Assembly: GCF_000204055.1 (NCBI RefSeq)
Contig: NW_006768825.1
Location: 408,776 to 472,775 of the forward strand
Direction: 5' to 3'
DNA from: Melampsora larici-populina 98AG31
Lineage: Eukaryota; Basidiomycota; Pucciniomycetes; Pucciniales; Melampsoraceae
DNA: 64,000 nt
Shown here in pieces: positions 12,984-23,885 of this stretch (positions are counted from its first letter, which is position 1; each line of letters starts with the position of its first letter). The notes below the pieces were generated by a model. The model was not told where the DNA came from and did not search any database. It saw only the letters and a list, made by a program, of their open reading frames with translations. A program made the translations under genes and the position numbers.

Positions 12984-13443
12984 TTATTCCTCGGACCTGA
13001 GTTTAGCAGCACCATTGGTAACTTTGAGACCTAAAATCTTTGCCTTTTCAACAATCAAAACACGCTTTCGGGCTGAAACAGTGTGGGCGATCTCGGCAGC
13101 ATATTTCTTGTTGTGCATCAATAGGAGGTCGAGTTCATCAGCGTTGTTGACCACAAATTTTCGGTAACCGTTAGGCATCAGGTGACGGGTCTTCTTGTTT
13201 GATCCATAACCGATTGAGGGCATAGGAAGTTGACCTTTAAAACGTCGTCGAACTCGATTGTCGATACCTTTGGGTTTTCGCCATGCTGGCTTTACAGAGG
13301 CGTAACGGTCCGACTGATGCCGACTGAAGAAATAAAAAATGAGATGGTATTGTGAGTTAAGGCGACCAATCCAGATGATAAGAATTTTCGACGTACATGA
13401 ATGGCTTCGTGCGCTTCTTGACAATCGGAATTTTGGAGCCCAT
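12984..13443 (-). CDS. RPL32: 60S ribosomal protein eL32
   Basis: Large-subunit ribosomal protein eL32. Two exons, 13443-13397 and 13323-12984, join in frame to give 128 aa, the family's normal length. The first exon encodes the basic start [15 protein letters not shown]. The second opens with RHQSDRY and contains the family signatures [35 protein letters not shown] and the C-terminal LRSEE. The intron (13396-13324) starts GTACGT and ends TTCTTCAG. The start was chosen because a run from the annotated minus-strand frame without splicing would add a non-family N-terminus read from intron sequence. Highly conserved; certain. Confidence 0.97.
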
Positions 13444-13995
13444 TGTTGAGATTGAGGACCTGCGTAAGGTAATATTGAATTCAGACTTCAGTCAGCAATC
13501 GATCGTAGTACTTGTGAAAGTCAACAGAGTGATCAAGGAACGCACTATCTTGACTGGGGTTACGATACCTTACCTACGACGCAGTGTTCACGCTTTCGAA
13601 AGGGGCAGTCTGAATTCACTCCCGCGCCAGAGGTCCTGAAACCTATTAGTGTGAGATGTTGTGACCAGCAAACCTATCAGTTGATTAGGGTTTAGAAAAT
13701 TCACTGTATGGAGTAGCACCCGCAGCCGCGCAACCATCGCTTCAGATGCACCAAGACTTCCAGAAAGACCACTTCGGCAACGAGGTCAACGCGCATCTGA
13801 CCTGAGCCGACCTCACCTCACCTTCTTTTCCAATCAATCAATCGGGATCGCTTGATTTGGACTCAAACAAGTCGATCAAACGTTCACGCCGTACTTGTTT
13901 ATCGAAAATGTCATCAGCTCAGCATACAATTCGTCAGAATAATGTCAACTTGCTCTGGCCCATGTTAGAATTCTAGGAAAGAGGCCTTCTCCTTA
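13444..13995. other. eL32 upstream region
   Basis: Likely promoter and 5' UTR of eL32 on the minus strand. No supported coding sequence. The box described at 13685-13695 is the only notable motif. Confidence 0.4.
13685..13695 (-). promoter_or_regulatory. AAACCCTAA-type box upstream of eL32
   Basis: In the sense of eL32 the sequence reads CTAAACCCTAA about 245 bp before its ATG. Telomere-like boxes of this kind occur in plant ribosomal-protein promoters, and the fission-yeast HomolE element is related in sequence. Function here is inference from one copy. Confidence 0.3.
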
Positions 13996-14465
13996 TCATT
14001 CACAAACCGTTTTCGTCGCTGGTATAGAGTGACCAAAGTGGAATTCTCGAATGACTGCCCTGCGATGGTATGCTGAACAGCTAAAAAATCGCAGAGCATA
14101 TTGTACATGGTTCAGAAAACCTTCATCGATGTGCCAATCATGCAAATATACAATCAAGTCATCAAAGGTGACCTTCATACGCGAGGCCTTATGTACTTGC
14201 GGCCCGATGATATGTACATACTTGTGTCTTGAAGCTCCCATTTTGCGGTGAGAAACTTTGGGCGAATGTGTTTGTGGAATTGTTGGGTCCAATGATTGAA
14301 AATTGTGGAAAGGAAAACGAGGTAACCAAGATCTGCTTCAAATTGATCATCTTGGCTCTCTCTAAAGATAGGATGAAACGAATTTTCATCCTTCTCGCGC
14401 AGGACAGTGTCAAGTGCCTCTGAGTGCGAAGAGGGTACATCTAGAATGATGATCAGACATGACAA
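13996..14465 (-). pseudogene. Possible frameshifted gene fragment, unknown family
   Basis: Two minus-strand frames overlap here. The first runs 14465-14175 and has a protein-like middle (EADLGYLVFLSTIFNHWTQQ). The second runs 14292-13996 with MKVTFDDLIVYLHDWHIDEG. Their amino-acid composition looks more coding than the surroundings, and a single frame change near 14200-14175 would link them. I do not recognise the family, and no start or splice signals give a clean model. It may equally be chance. Confidence 0.25.
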
Positions 14466-15689
14466 GTTTCTGCTTGTCGTACTTCACGCTTCTTACAACA
14501 AAATTGTATACAAATTGGTTAAGAACATCATTTCTTGATCCAGAAGGCTAATGCATCAACCGCCGGATAACTCCAGTGGAACTTACAGGTAAGAAACCAG
14601 GAAGATTGGGCTGATAATTTCAAAACTGTTTTGGAAGGGGCATTAAGACCTTCCTCCCTTACATCCAAAATTGGGTCTCGAAAGCCATAAAAAAATGCTG
14701 CATGTCAGCTCCCTAACATCACAAGTTCTTATACATATAGGCTCGTTTCAGCCTACAAACAATTGTTTGTTTTTTCTGACAGATCACCGGAAAACTAGCT
14801 AGATGAGTGACTATGAGCCGTAAGATGAGAACTGAACAGATTGTATTACTCTTTCAGAAGGAAACCTAAGCTTGAAGCAAGACAAAGTTGATAAACGAAT
14901 ACGAACATTTTGTTCGACATCTTTGATTGGGACTCGATTTTGAGTGGTTTGGTAACTTTACCGAAAATATGGGAGCCAAATCATCTTTCATTCCAGGGAA
15001 GCTATCCAGGGGCTCAATATGTTGAAGATACTAAGCCTTACGAATACCCTTTAATTAGTTGGCCACTACAAAAGGTCGTTATGGTACTTTTAATTTCAAA
15101 ATCCTTAATCTCAGTTAATTCCCCCACATCTCTTCAAGCCTATTTCGCTCACGATTTTAGAATGGTAGTATAGTATACGCTCTATGTTGGCCGATAAGGC
15201 ACTCGCAACGATATCTCATGGCGGTCTCGGCAAGTTTGGAAATCCCGGCCTAGCTGAGTTGCGCGAGTTTTCAACATTTTGCCTGGCTGCCATGGAGTAG
15301 GTGAAGTGATGACTCATTGGGCTCAGATGCCATGCCATCATAAGGAGAGATTTTGAAACCAGGCTAGCCTTGAATGAATAACTGACGATTTCGAAATTTT
15401 CTATAGTCTCCAAAACGATATAAAATCATGACTCTTGCTCGCACTTCCTATCTTTTTTCCTCATCCTCAATCACATCTTCATATCCCACTGTTTTATATC
15501 ACTTCAGCTTTTTTTGTTCATTATCTAGTCTTTTGATTGTATCATAAGCTTTTCATAGTAAATATATCAATTTCAATTAACCCATTATCTTCTTCGTACA
15601 TATTTCCAAGTTTCAAAGTCTTGTTACAATAATCTTCCCTTTACATTAAATTTACTTTAGTCTTTTTATCATCTCATTTTTTCATCAAC
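14466..15689. other. Intergenic with one unassigned frame
   Basis: A plus-strand frame at 14910-15173 begins MFDIFDWDSILSGL and could be an orphan exon ending near a possible donor at 15076, but no family or partner exon is evident. The part from about 15400 is the promoter and 5' UTR of the next gene: a TATA-like ATATAAAAT lies near 15418, and CT-rich tracts follow. Confidence 0.35.
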
Positions 15690-17929
15690 ATGCGTTTTTC
15701 GATGACCGTCAGTTTTGCTAGTTTGGCTATTGGATTGGCTATGAGTCAACATGTCGAGAACAACGCAGCAGAACATGCCACTTTGATGACGTAAGTCTAC
15801 CTTTCGAATCTTACCAACATCTTCCAAAAACTAACAAAGCCCGACATTATTTTTAACGCGTTCAGCCGTCAAACCAAGCCTGGTGGTGGTGGTGGTTCTG
15901 GTTCTGGTTCCGGTACAGGAACTCCTCCCTCTGGCAATCCTAGTCCTACTCCCGAACAGTGCCAGGCGATCCTCAAAAGGATTGAAGCCAAGAACGCAGG
16001 AAAACGTCGTGACTTGGCTGATATCGAAAGAGACATGTAAGTCCTTTATCATTCTCCAAAGCTCGAGCTTCAAATCTCTCGAAAGACTTACTGACAGCCT
16101 TTTCAACAGGTTGACTCGTCGTCAGGGTGGAGCAGCAGGAGGAGCCACAGCAACTCAAGCCGATTGTGACAAATTGAAGGCTTTAGCTGAAAAGGCGAGG
16201 GGTGGCGGTGGTGCTGGCGGTGGTGGTCCCCCAGCAGGTGGTGGTGGTGGTGGTAAACCCAAACCCGGACGTCGAGACGTGATTGAAACCCCTGACAAGT
16301 AAGATCCAATCACTCCAAACCTCCCACATCTTCTGCAGAGCAACGCCTGACTCATCACATCCTCTTTCCTCATAGCTTGACACGTCGTCAAAGTGGTGAT
16401 GGGCCAAAGCCCCCTATCAAGCCCCCGACCACCGGTAAGACCAGTCGTCGTGCCAAGATTGAAAACGCGCCTTCGTAAGACTCCATTATACCATCATCAG
16501 CAGCAGAATCTTTCTTTGACTAATGAAATCGTTGTTTGCCCTTGCAGCGTGGAACGTCGACAAAGCACAGGGCTTCCTCCTCCCACTCCTGAGCAGTGCA
16601 CTGCCATCCTCCAAAAGATCGAAGCAGCCAAGAGTGCAGGCAAACGTCGTGATCTATCTGAAAGTGAAACAGAGATGTAAGTCCATCAACATTCTTCAAC
16701 GCTGACACAACCTCGCGAAGATCTACTGACAGTTTTCTCAACAGGTTGTTTCGTCGCGACGCTGGAGGAGCCACTTCCACATCAGCCGATTGCGATAAAT
16801 TGAAAGCTTTAGGTGAAAAGGCTAGGAGTGCAATGGGTGGTTCTGGTGGCGGTGCTGGCGGTGCTGGTGGTGGTGGTGCTGGCGGTAAACCCAAACCCTC
16901 CCGTCGAGACGTGATCGAAGTATTTGACCAGTAAGAAACAATCACTCAAAACTTCCCACAACTTCTGCAGAGCAATGCCCGACTCATCACATCCTCTTTC
17001 CGCATAGCTTGTCACGTCGTCAAAGTGGTGATGTTTCTCCAAAGCCCTCTTCGAAACCCTCGACCACCAGCAAGGCTAGCCGTCGTGCCGAGATTCCAAA
17101 CGCGCCTTCGTAAGACTCCATTATACCATCATCTGCAGAATCTTTCTTTGACTAATTTGTTGTTTGCCCTTGCAGCGTGGAACGTCGACAAAACACAGGG
17201 CTTCCTCCTCCCACTCCTGAGCAGTGCACTGCCATCCTCCAAAAGATCGAAGCAGCCAAGGGTGCAGGCAAACGTCGTGATCTATCTGAGATTGAAGCAG
17301 ATATGTAAGTCCATGAACATTCTTCAAAGTTGACATTTCGAACCTCGCGAAGACCTACTGACAGCTTCCTCAACAGGTTGTTTCGTCGTGACACTACAGG
17401 AGCCGCTCCCACATCAGCTGATTGCGCAAAATTGAAAGCTTTAGGTGAGAAGGCCAGGAGTTCAGCAGGTGCTGGTGCTGGTGGTGCTGCTGGTGGTGCT
17501 GGTGCTGGTGCTGGTGGTGGTAAACCCAAACCCTCTCGTCGAGACGTGATCGAGGTATCTGACCAGTAAGATCCAATCCATAATTTCAAACCATCTCACA
17601 TCTTCTGCAGAGCAAAGCCTAACTCATCACATTATCTTTCCTTCATAGCTTGACACGTCGTCAAAACCGTGATGGTTCTCCAAAGCCTTCTTCGGAATCG
17701 AAGCCCTCGACTACCAGTAAACCTAGCCGTCGTTCCGATATTGCAAATGAGCATTCGTAAGCTCCTATGATACCATCATCTGCAGACCTTCATTTTCACT
17801 AATGTCATCGACGTTTGACCTTGCAGTGTCGTACGCCGACAAAGCTCTGGTGCTTCTTCCAAACCTGCGACTCCCAGTCCTGCAACCCCAAAGCCTTCGC
17901 CTTCTGCCACTGCCAAGGCATCCACTTGA
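15690..17929 (+). CDS. Secreted tandem-repeat protein with kexin sites (KEP-like)
   Basis: Eleven exons: 15690-15790, 15866-16036, 16110-16298, 16376-16474, 16548-16676, 16745-16930, 17008-17109, 17176-17304, 17377-17565, 17649-17756, 17827-17929, giving 501 aa. Exon 1 is a signal peptide (MRFSMTVSFASLAIGLAMS). Exons 2-10 are three repeats of a three-exon block. Type A carries PPTPEQC.AIL.KIEA and GKRR-D. Type B carries S.ADC.KLKALGEKAR, then a Gly-rich run and KPKP.RR-DVIE. Type C is Pro/Thr/Ser-rich with SRR. Exon 11 is a short diverged A. Every internal exon starts with L/V-x-RR or close to it, so dibasic sites sit at exon starts and again inside; I count 18. All introns are phase 2. The layout fits a precursor cut by kexin in the Golgi, as in Ustilago Rep1 or alpha-factor type precursors. 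The function of the peptides is unknown, and no homologue is recognised by name. Confidence 0.85.
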
Positions 17930-18059
17930 GCAACTTCTACTCGTCGTTCTGACACTGCATGCGACCACTTGTACGCTTTAGTTCCATCATCTGAAAGTCT
18001 CGCACTAGATTTTTTTCATCACTCTTCGCCTTGTAACATGCTTTTATGCTCTTGATCTG

Positions 18060-18560
18060 TTTGTTCATTAGCCATAGCATTATTCCCCATTTGTATATAA
18101 TCCCCATCTTATTATTCAATATGATTGTAATCTAAATAAAATCACATTGACCCTTCACACTTGATTTTTGAATCACATCCAGACGTTTCATCCCCCCCAA
18201 AAAAAACATAATATGAATGAGCCACACACACAAATGTCATCAAAAATTTCGCTGCATTATTCCCCATTCCTATAACCTAATATGATTGTAATATAAATCA
18301 AATCATATTGACTTCCTACCTCTGACTTTTTTCTTGAAATTCAGAAGTTCCATTCTCCCCAAAAGAACCATGAGACGATTGAGCCACTGACACAATGTCT
18401 TCAAAAATTCCGCTGCGTTATTCCCCATCCTATTATCTAACATGATTGTAATTCAAATCAAATCATATTGACTTCCTAACTTTGACTTTTTTCACAAACT
18501 TCAGAAGTTCCAAAGAAGTCATGAGATTATTGAGCCATGCTCAAGTACCGTCAAAAACTC
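18060..18560 (+). repeat. Three tandem copies of a 3'-UTR-like unit
   Basis: A unit of roughly 165-175 bp occurs three times, anchored by CATTATTCCCCAT at 18078 and 18255 and a variant (GTTATTCCCCAT) at about 18418. Each copy then continues with AATATGATTGTAAT-like and CACATTGAC/CATATTGAC-like sequence. The first copy lies in the probable 3' UTR of the kexin-repeat gene. Copies two and three are closest to each other. Confidence 0.75.
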
Positions 18561-18832
18561 AACGTTGATTGATAAAGGCAGCTCGCATGAATCTCTCTCT
18601 TCAGGAATATTTATTGGTTTGTTTTAGTAAATTAGATTCCTCAACGCTACAACCCAAAAATAAACTCTTGTTTACAAACCAATACAAAAATATCATAAAA
18701 CCCAAAATGAATCAAATACCGTTTTTAAAAGTAACATATCAACTCAAAGTCCATATCTAAAAACCAAACAATCTTTACAAACCAATCAAAAACAAATGTA
18801 TACAATCAAACCAAGAAAAAAGTTTCAAAAAA

Positions 18833-20063
18833 TCAAGCTTGATAAGAAATCATATGTAAAGTTCCGATTGTATCATTTTGAATAACCATCGAAACGGAAG
18901 CCAAGACCGAAAGACTATGAATAAAGCACAAACAAGAAAGATCATAAGACCTCAAAGACTTCCAAACCTGTTGAAAACACAACCGATTTCCCGTCCCAAT
19001 CTGTCCTTCAAACCGTCCCATAAACTCGTCTAATCCATTCCAAAGTTTACAAAACGAAACTTTAAACAAATTTAAATTAGTAGCTAACGAATCTAATGCA
19101 ATACAAAGATATGATTGAGCATCTAGTAAGATTGAAACTTGAGTTGATCTTTGGTCTGATTCGTGGTCACTTTGGTTTAGCTCGTCTTCTGGTCCTTGTG
19201 ATAATTCGGCTAAGATTGGGGTTAAGAAGCCGTCGATCCAGTCGTATAGATCGTTTATGTGTTTGGATAGATCGCTCAGGTTTTCTTTGATGATGGATAT
19301 CGAATCGTTTAATTTCATCAATTTGTTTAAATAACTATTCACACCAAAAAAACAAAAGAAATCGTCAGAAATCTGATGTGGTGTATTCTACTCCAAAGTG
19401 AGGTAGTACTTACAGTAAATTTGAGTCTGGATCATCAAAAGACTGATGATCGACTTGAAGGGTCTTAAACTCTTTCTGAAGAGCCATCAAAGGTTTCACA
19501 CACTGATTCCAAACCGGTTCAAGCACCATCACAGTTCTCAAAAGACACTGATCAAGAACCGAACTAGCCTTCCAAACCGGTTCATCTACTCTTGAACCAT
19601 TTTCCCATTCATTTAATTGAGCTCTATATCTACACAAGGTTTGAGCAATCACCGGTGCAAGAGTGATGATCGAATCAGAAACAATCTTGATACTTTCATT
19701 CGAAAGGATCGGTAGGTCTTCGGTTTCTGATGAACTCTGGCTTGGGATTTCAAATAATACACTCGAATCTGGTGACGGTTCTCTTAAGGATGTTGTACTG
19801 TTTGATGCAAAATTCATCGCTTCATCTTCTTCTTCTTCTTGTTGATCAGATATCGTTTGATGATCTTCAATAGATTCTTCTAATTCTATCTCAGAATAAG
19901 TTTGGTATTCGGTTTCTTTCATCAAGAAGGAATTCATCATGGGGCTGGGTTTGATGAATTGGAATTGGAGAAGAAAGTGTATTGATAGGTGAAGGTGTTG
20001 TGATAGGTGATGAAGAAGAATCGAATGAAAAGATTTGGGTTTGGTGCGGTTTATGACCATCAT
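18833..20063 (-). CDS. Unnamed protein, paralogue of the gene at 25656-26666
   Basis: Two exons, 20063-19414 and 19334-18833, join in frame (phase 2) to give up to 383 aa. The start is uncertain: 20063 is the longest in-frame ATG, but 19940 gives a more natural N-terminus (MMNSFLMKETEY...), since the extra 41 residues lie in a repetitive His/Ser-rich stretch that is also open in another frame. After an acidic Ser/Glu-rich region comes a conserved segment with APVIAQTLCRYRAQLNEW and LEPVWNQCVKPLMALQKEF. The second exon is helical with DLYDWIDGFLTPIL. It resembles the gene at 25656 in segment order and shares the intron position and phase. No domain is recognised; probably a lineage-specific family. 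Confidence 0.65.
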
Positions 20064-20337
20064 ATGGATTCTTGGTGATTAGTTTAGATTGATTGAATTT
20101 GTTTAGATTTGGAAGAGTTTGAGATGGTTTGGTAAGAGTGAACATCTTTGATTTAGTATAAGACAAGCTTGTGATGATGAGATGATGTGGAGAACTGGTT
20201 GAGAATGATGATTGGAATGGGAATATGGGAATGTGGTAAGGACACGAGTGAGAGTCATGATGATGTTATATTGGATTGATTGATTCCTTTTAATTGGTTC
20301 TAGTCACTGTTGACTGATCAAGATTCGAAAAACAAAA

Positions 20338-20480
20338 TCAAGAAGCTAATCAAGAAGTTCATCAAGAAGCTAATCAAGAACTAAGTATATCTTAAGATTA
20401 AGTATCGATATCTTAAGATTAAGTATCAATATCTTAACATTAAGTACTCATATCTTAAGCTAATCAATCATATCTTAAGT
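20338..20480. repeat. Short AT-rich tandem repeats
   Basis: First about four copies of a 12 bp unit (AAGAAGCTAATC and AAGAAGTTCATC, 20338-20383), then about four copies of a roughly 21 bp unit containing ATATCTTAAGATTAAGTATC (20387-20480). They lie between the unnamed gene and MLH3, in their shared upstream region. Confidence 0.7.
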
Positions 20481-20674
20481 AAACCTTACCAATCGAACAA
20501 CAAATTGATCGTCAAAAGAAATCTGGTCATCACAATTTGTAACCAAACTTTAACTTGACAAACATTTCCTCCAGTTCAGCAATCAGAATTGTAGCATCAC
20601 TTGAGAATGAAATTACCCAAAACACTCATTCAGAGTGGAATTTTTGAGCAGAAGAATGCGACCACAAATAAAAG

Positions 20675-23600
20675 ATGTCAAACCATTCAGCTCCATCAAT
20701 CCAAGCATTAGATTCCAAAACCAGTTCATTAATCAAATCAAGTTTATCAATCCTATCCCTAAAGAATCTATTAGAATCGTTACTTCAAATCTCATTAAAA
20801 TCTAAACCTACTCTTATTAGTTGTTCATTAAATCTTTCGTCTAAGTATTTGAGAATAGATGATGATGGGATCGGATTCAATAAACCATCAATCTATGAAA
20901 TCTTATCCAACAATGAATCACTACCGAATTCAAGAAAGATGAATGATGATGACTTGGGGTATCGGCTTGAGGGTTTAGAACTTCAGCTTTTTAGGTCTTT
21001 GGTTTGTTTGGCTTCGGTTGAGATTTGTTCAAGAACTGAAGATTCGGATGAAACTTATCAAATTATCTTTCAAGTACATATTCAATCTAATCATTCTACT
21101 TGGTTTCTTCATCTAAACTCATTTTTCTGTGTGGATTCAAACTTTATAGGATGGTATACGAGTCTTTTCAGGTCCTGCTAAAACTTCTCGCAGACATAAA
21201 ACAGGCAGTACATTGACTATCCGTAACTTATTCCATAATGTAAGTCATAACGTTGAAGCTTTCTCAACCACTTGATAATGATTTGATGTTTAGATAATCT
21301 CTTGATGTTGTTTTTAGTTACCAGTGAGATCTAAACAATTAATCATAAACCATCAACAAGACTTTTTAGAATGCAAACGATCCCTTCAACTCTTGGCAAT
21401 CCTTCATCCTAATGTGAACTTCAATTTACACAACTTAGAACACTCATTGCCGGGACAAAGTGATGGGTTGGTTGAGCATGAGTTTAAAGAATCTGGTGTA
21501 TTGATTCAAAAGGTATGATGATGATTCTTTTTATACGATCAGATCAGAGCTTGATTTGGTTTGTTACAGACTCATGATTCGATCATTACGTTTGGTAAAA
21601 TCTTGGGTCCATCTTTGATTAAGGTAAACGTTTTTGATTTGCGTTTGATGATCTACCTATAACTTATCATGGTCATTAACAAGACCTGGTTGTTTGGTCG
21701 TGGTCAACTCACAGGACGCATATATTATTGAAAACTACGAATTTGACAATTACATCGTTGAAGGGTTTTTATGTAAAGAGACACATTTAAATAAATCTGG
21801 ACAATTGATTTGTGAGCTACGTTTCACTTGATTGTGAAGCCCCCTTAAATCGATTTAGCTATCATGATTCTTTAAAAGATTCACTGATTCAAAAAACATG
21901 ACTTTTATTGTTCTTTGGGGGGGAGGAATTAGTTCTGGATGGTAAATTAATACCTAGTACGAGTTTAATTTATCAAAGATTATCAAAATCGATGAGTTTC
22001 TCAAACGTAAGGATCTCTTTAACCATGACTCATGATTTAGTACGAAGTTTAAACTCATCAAATGATATTTCCCAACCTCTAGAACCTTGGCAATCCTTCC
22101 AGTTCACATAAATCTATGAAAAAGTCTTCAAGTTCTTTTAGACGATTCGAAAGATATCCAATATGGTTATTGATTTTGATTTCTCAGGATCAACTTTTGG
22201 GATCTCATCTTGGACTTTTACATACCGATCTTTCATCTAGAACTGAAGAACGTTTATCAAAGCTTGGTGAAAAGTTGTGTCATGAATATCTTGATCGAAA
22301 AGATGAGATTTCGAAACCTAGTTTACTAGAAGATTGTAACAGGGTATCTCAGAGAACGTTTGAAGATCCGGTAAGAGAAAGGTTGGGCTTTGAAAGGGAT
22401 GGTAATGAAAGCACGAGAAAGAGGTCAGGATCAGAGAAAGGATCGTCTTCCAAAAAGAAATTACGAAGTTTGACTTCTGATCAGGATCCTCAACGATCAC
22501 CTCTTACTTTCGAAAAAGGTCTAATGGATCGATTCAAATATTCTAAAAAACAAAGCATTCTTGATCATCAAAAAGAAGATTTGTCTACTAAGGGTGAAAC
22601 TCGAATAGAATATCCTCGTGTATCTGTGAAACGAATCGGATCTAATGACAAAGAGAATAGAGAAGAAGAAGAAGGTTCAAGACGTCCTGAATGGATCACT
22701 CGTAGTTTAAGCGATTATCGTAATCCGGTTTTCGGCCGTAAAGAAGCTTTGTCCAAAAAGATTTTCAAAGCAGATGAAATCAAAACTCTACCAACGAATA
22801 CTAATAGTAAAGAAGATGAAAGAAAATCGGATTTGAAGCAAGAGTCAAGCAAGATTTCATTTAAAGAGATGAACGAAACCCATCAAGATTGTAAAACGAC
22901 TATCGATTTGAAATGGTTAAAGGACTCGAAACGGTTTAAATTGATTGGACAAGCTGATCGAAAGTTGATTGTGGTGTATTTTAATGAGATTCAAACGATT
23001 GTTGTTTTTGATCAACATGCCGTTGATGAAAGGATTCGAGTTGAAAAGTTTTTGAAACAGATTATTCTTCCTGAATTATTGGTGGTGAAGAAAATAGGGA
23101 AAAAGGGTCAGGATGAGATTGAAGGTGTTCGGCTTAGGGTTAGTGAAGTTGAACTTGAAGGGTTTAAGAGATGGAAAATAAGGTTTAAGAGGTATGGATT
23201 TGATTATGAGATTAGGAGGAAAGAAAAAGAAGATGAAGAAGAGGTTTGGGTGATTGGATTGGCTGAAGTGGTGTTTAAAAGGTTAAAGAAAGATGGGTTT
23301 TTTGGGTTGGGTGAAGTGATGAGAATGTGTTTATCATTCTTTGAGAGTCATCAAGAAGAAAAAGAAAAGAAAGTTGGAAGGCAAAAGGATTGGATGAATG
23401 GAATGAAATTCTTGCCGGGTGTTTTGATTGAAATTATTAATTCTAAGGCTTGTAGAGGTAAGATCTTTTTGAAGCATATTTGTTTGTACACTGCAAACCA
23501 ACTTGAGCTTTTTGGTGAGTTTGATTGATTAATATATATAGGATCGATTATGTTTGGAGATCAATTAAATCATGAAGAATGTCAAAGATTATTGGATGGA

Positions 23601-23885
23601 TTATGGAAAACTGATGAACCGTTTTATTGTGCACATGGAAGAATGAATTGTAGACCGATTTTGAATTTCATGAACCCGAAAGAAATCCAAAAGAAGAAAA
23701 AAGTTGTCAAAGAGAAGGAGGAGGTTGTCAAAGAGAAGGAGGTTGTCAAAGAGAAGGAGGTTGTCAAAGAGAAGGAGGTTGTCAAAGAAGAAGAAGAAGA
23801 TTATGATGAATATTTTCATGAGTTTTTGGTTGATAGGTTTAGCTTTGGTTTAGGTTTGGATTGGTTTATGATGAATAGTTTTTGA
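20675..23885 (+). CDS. MLH3: DNA mismatch repair / meiotic MutL homologue MLH3
   Basis: Eight exons: 20675-21073, 21150-21239, 21318-21512, 21570-21623, 21715-21811, 21933-22006, 22083-23457, 23542-23885, giving 875 aa. MLH3 pairs with MLH1 to form MutL-gamma, an endonuclease in crossover formation and some mismatch repair. The C-terminus has the metal-binding DQHAVDERIRVE (about 613-624), ACRGSIMFGDQLN (about 758-770) and CAHGRMNCRPI (about 791-801), which mark MLH3 rather than PMS1. The N-terminal ATPase is recognisable by IDDDGIGF, GSTLTIRNLFHN and LPVRSK, but the helix that normally carries the catalytic Glu and Mg-binding Asn reads ESLLQIS, with Ser35 and Ile39 at those places by my alignment, and the usual GFRGEAL motif is lost (GYRLEGLEL). 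The C-terminal tail holds a KEKEVV repeat. Some splice sites, notably exon 6 and the start of exon 7, were chosen to keep frame. Confidence 0.88.
23709..23790 (+). repeat. 18 bp coding minisatellite in MLH3
   Basis: About four copies of an 18 bp unit (GAGGTTGTCAAAGAGAAG and variants), a multiple of three, so it adds Val-Val-Lys-Glu-Lys-Glu repeats to the MLH3 tail without breaking the frame. Confidence 0.85.

Noticed and set aside
16103..16407. Antisense frames rich in Pro and His opposite the kexin-repeat gene, also at 16520-16945 and 17152-17589
   Set aside because: They are mirror readings of Gly-rich and Arg-rich sense exons; they cross the introns of a well-supported gene and have no start context or family.
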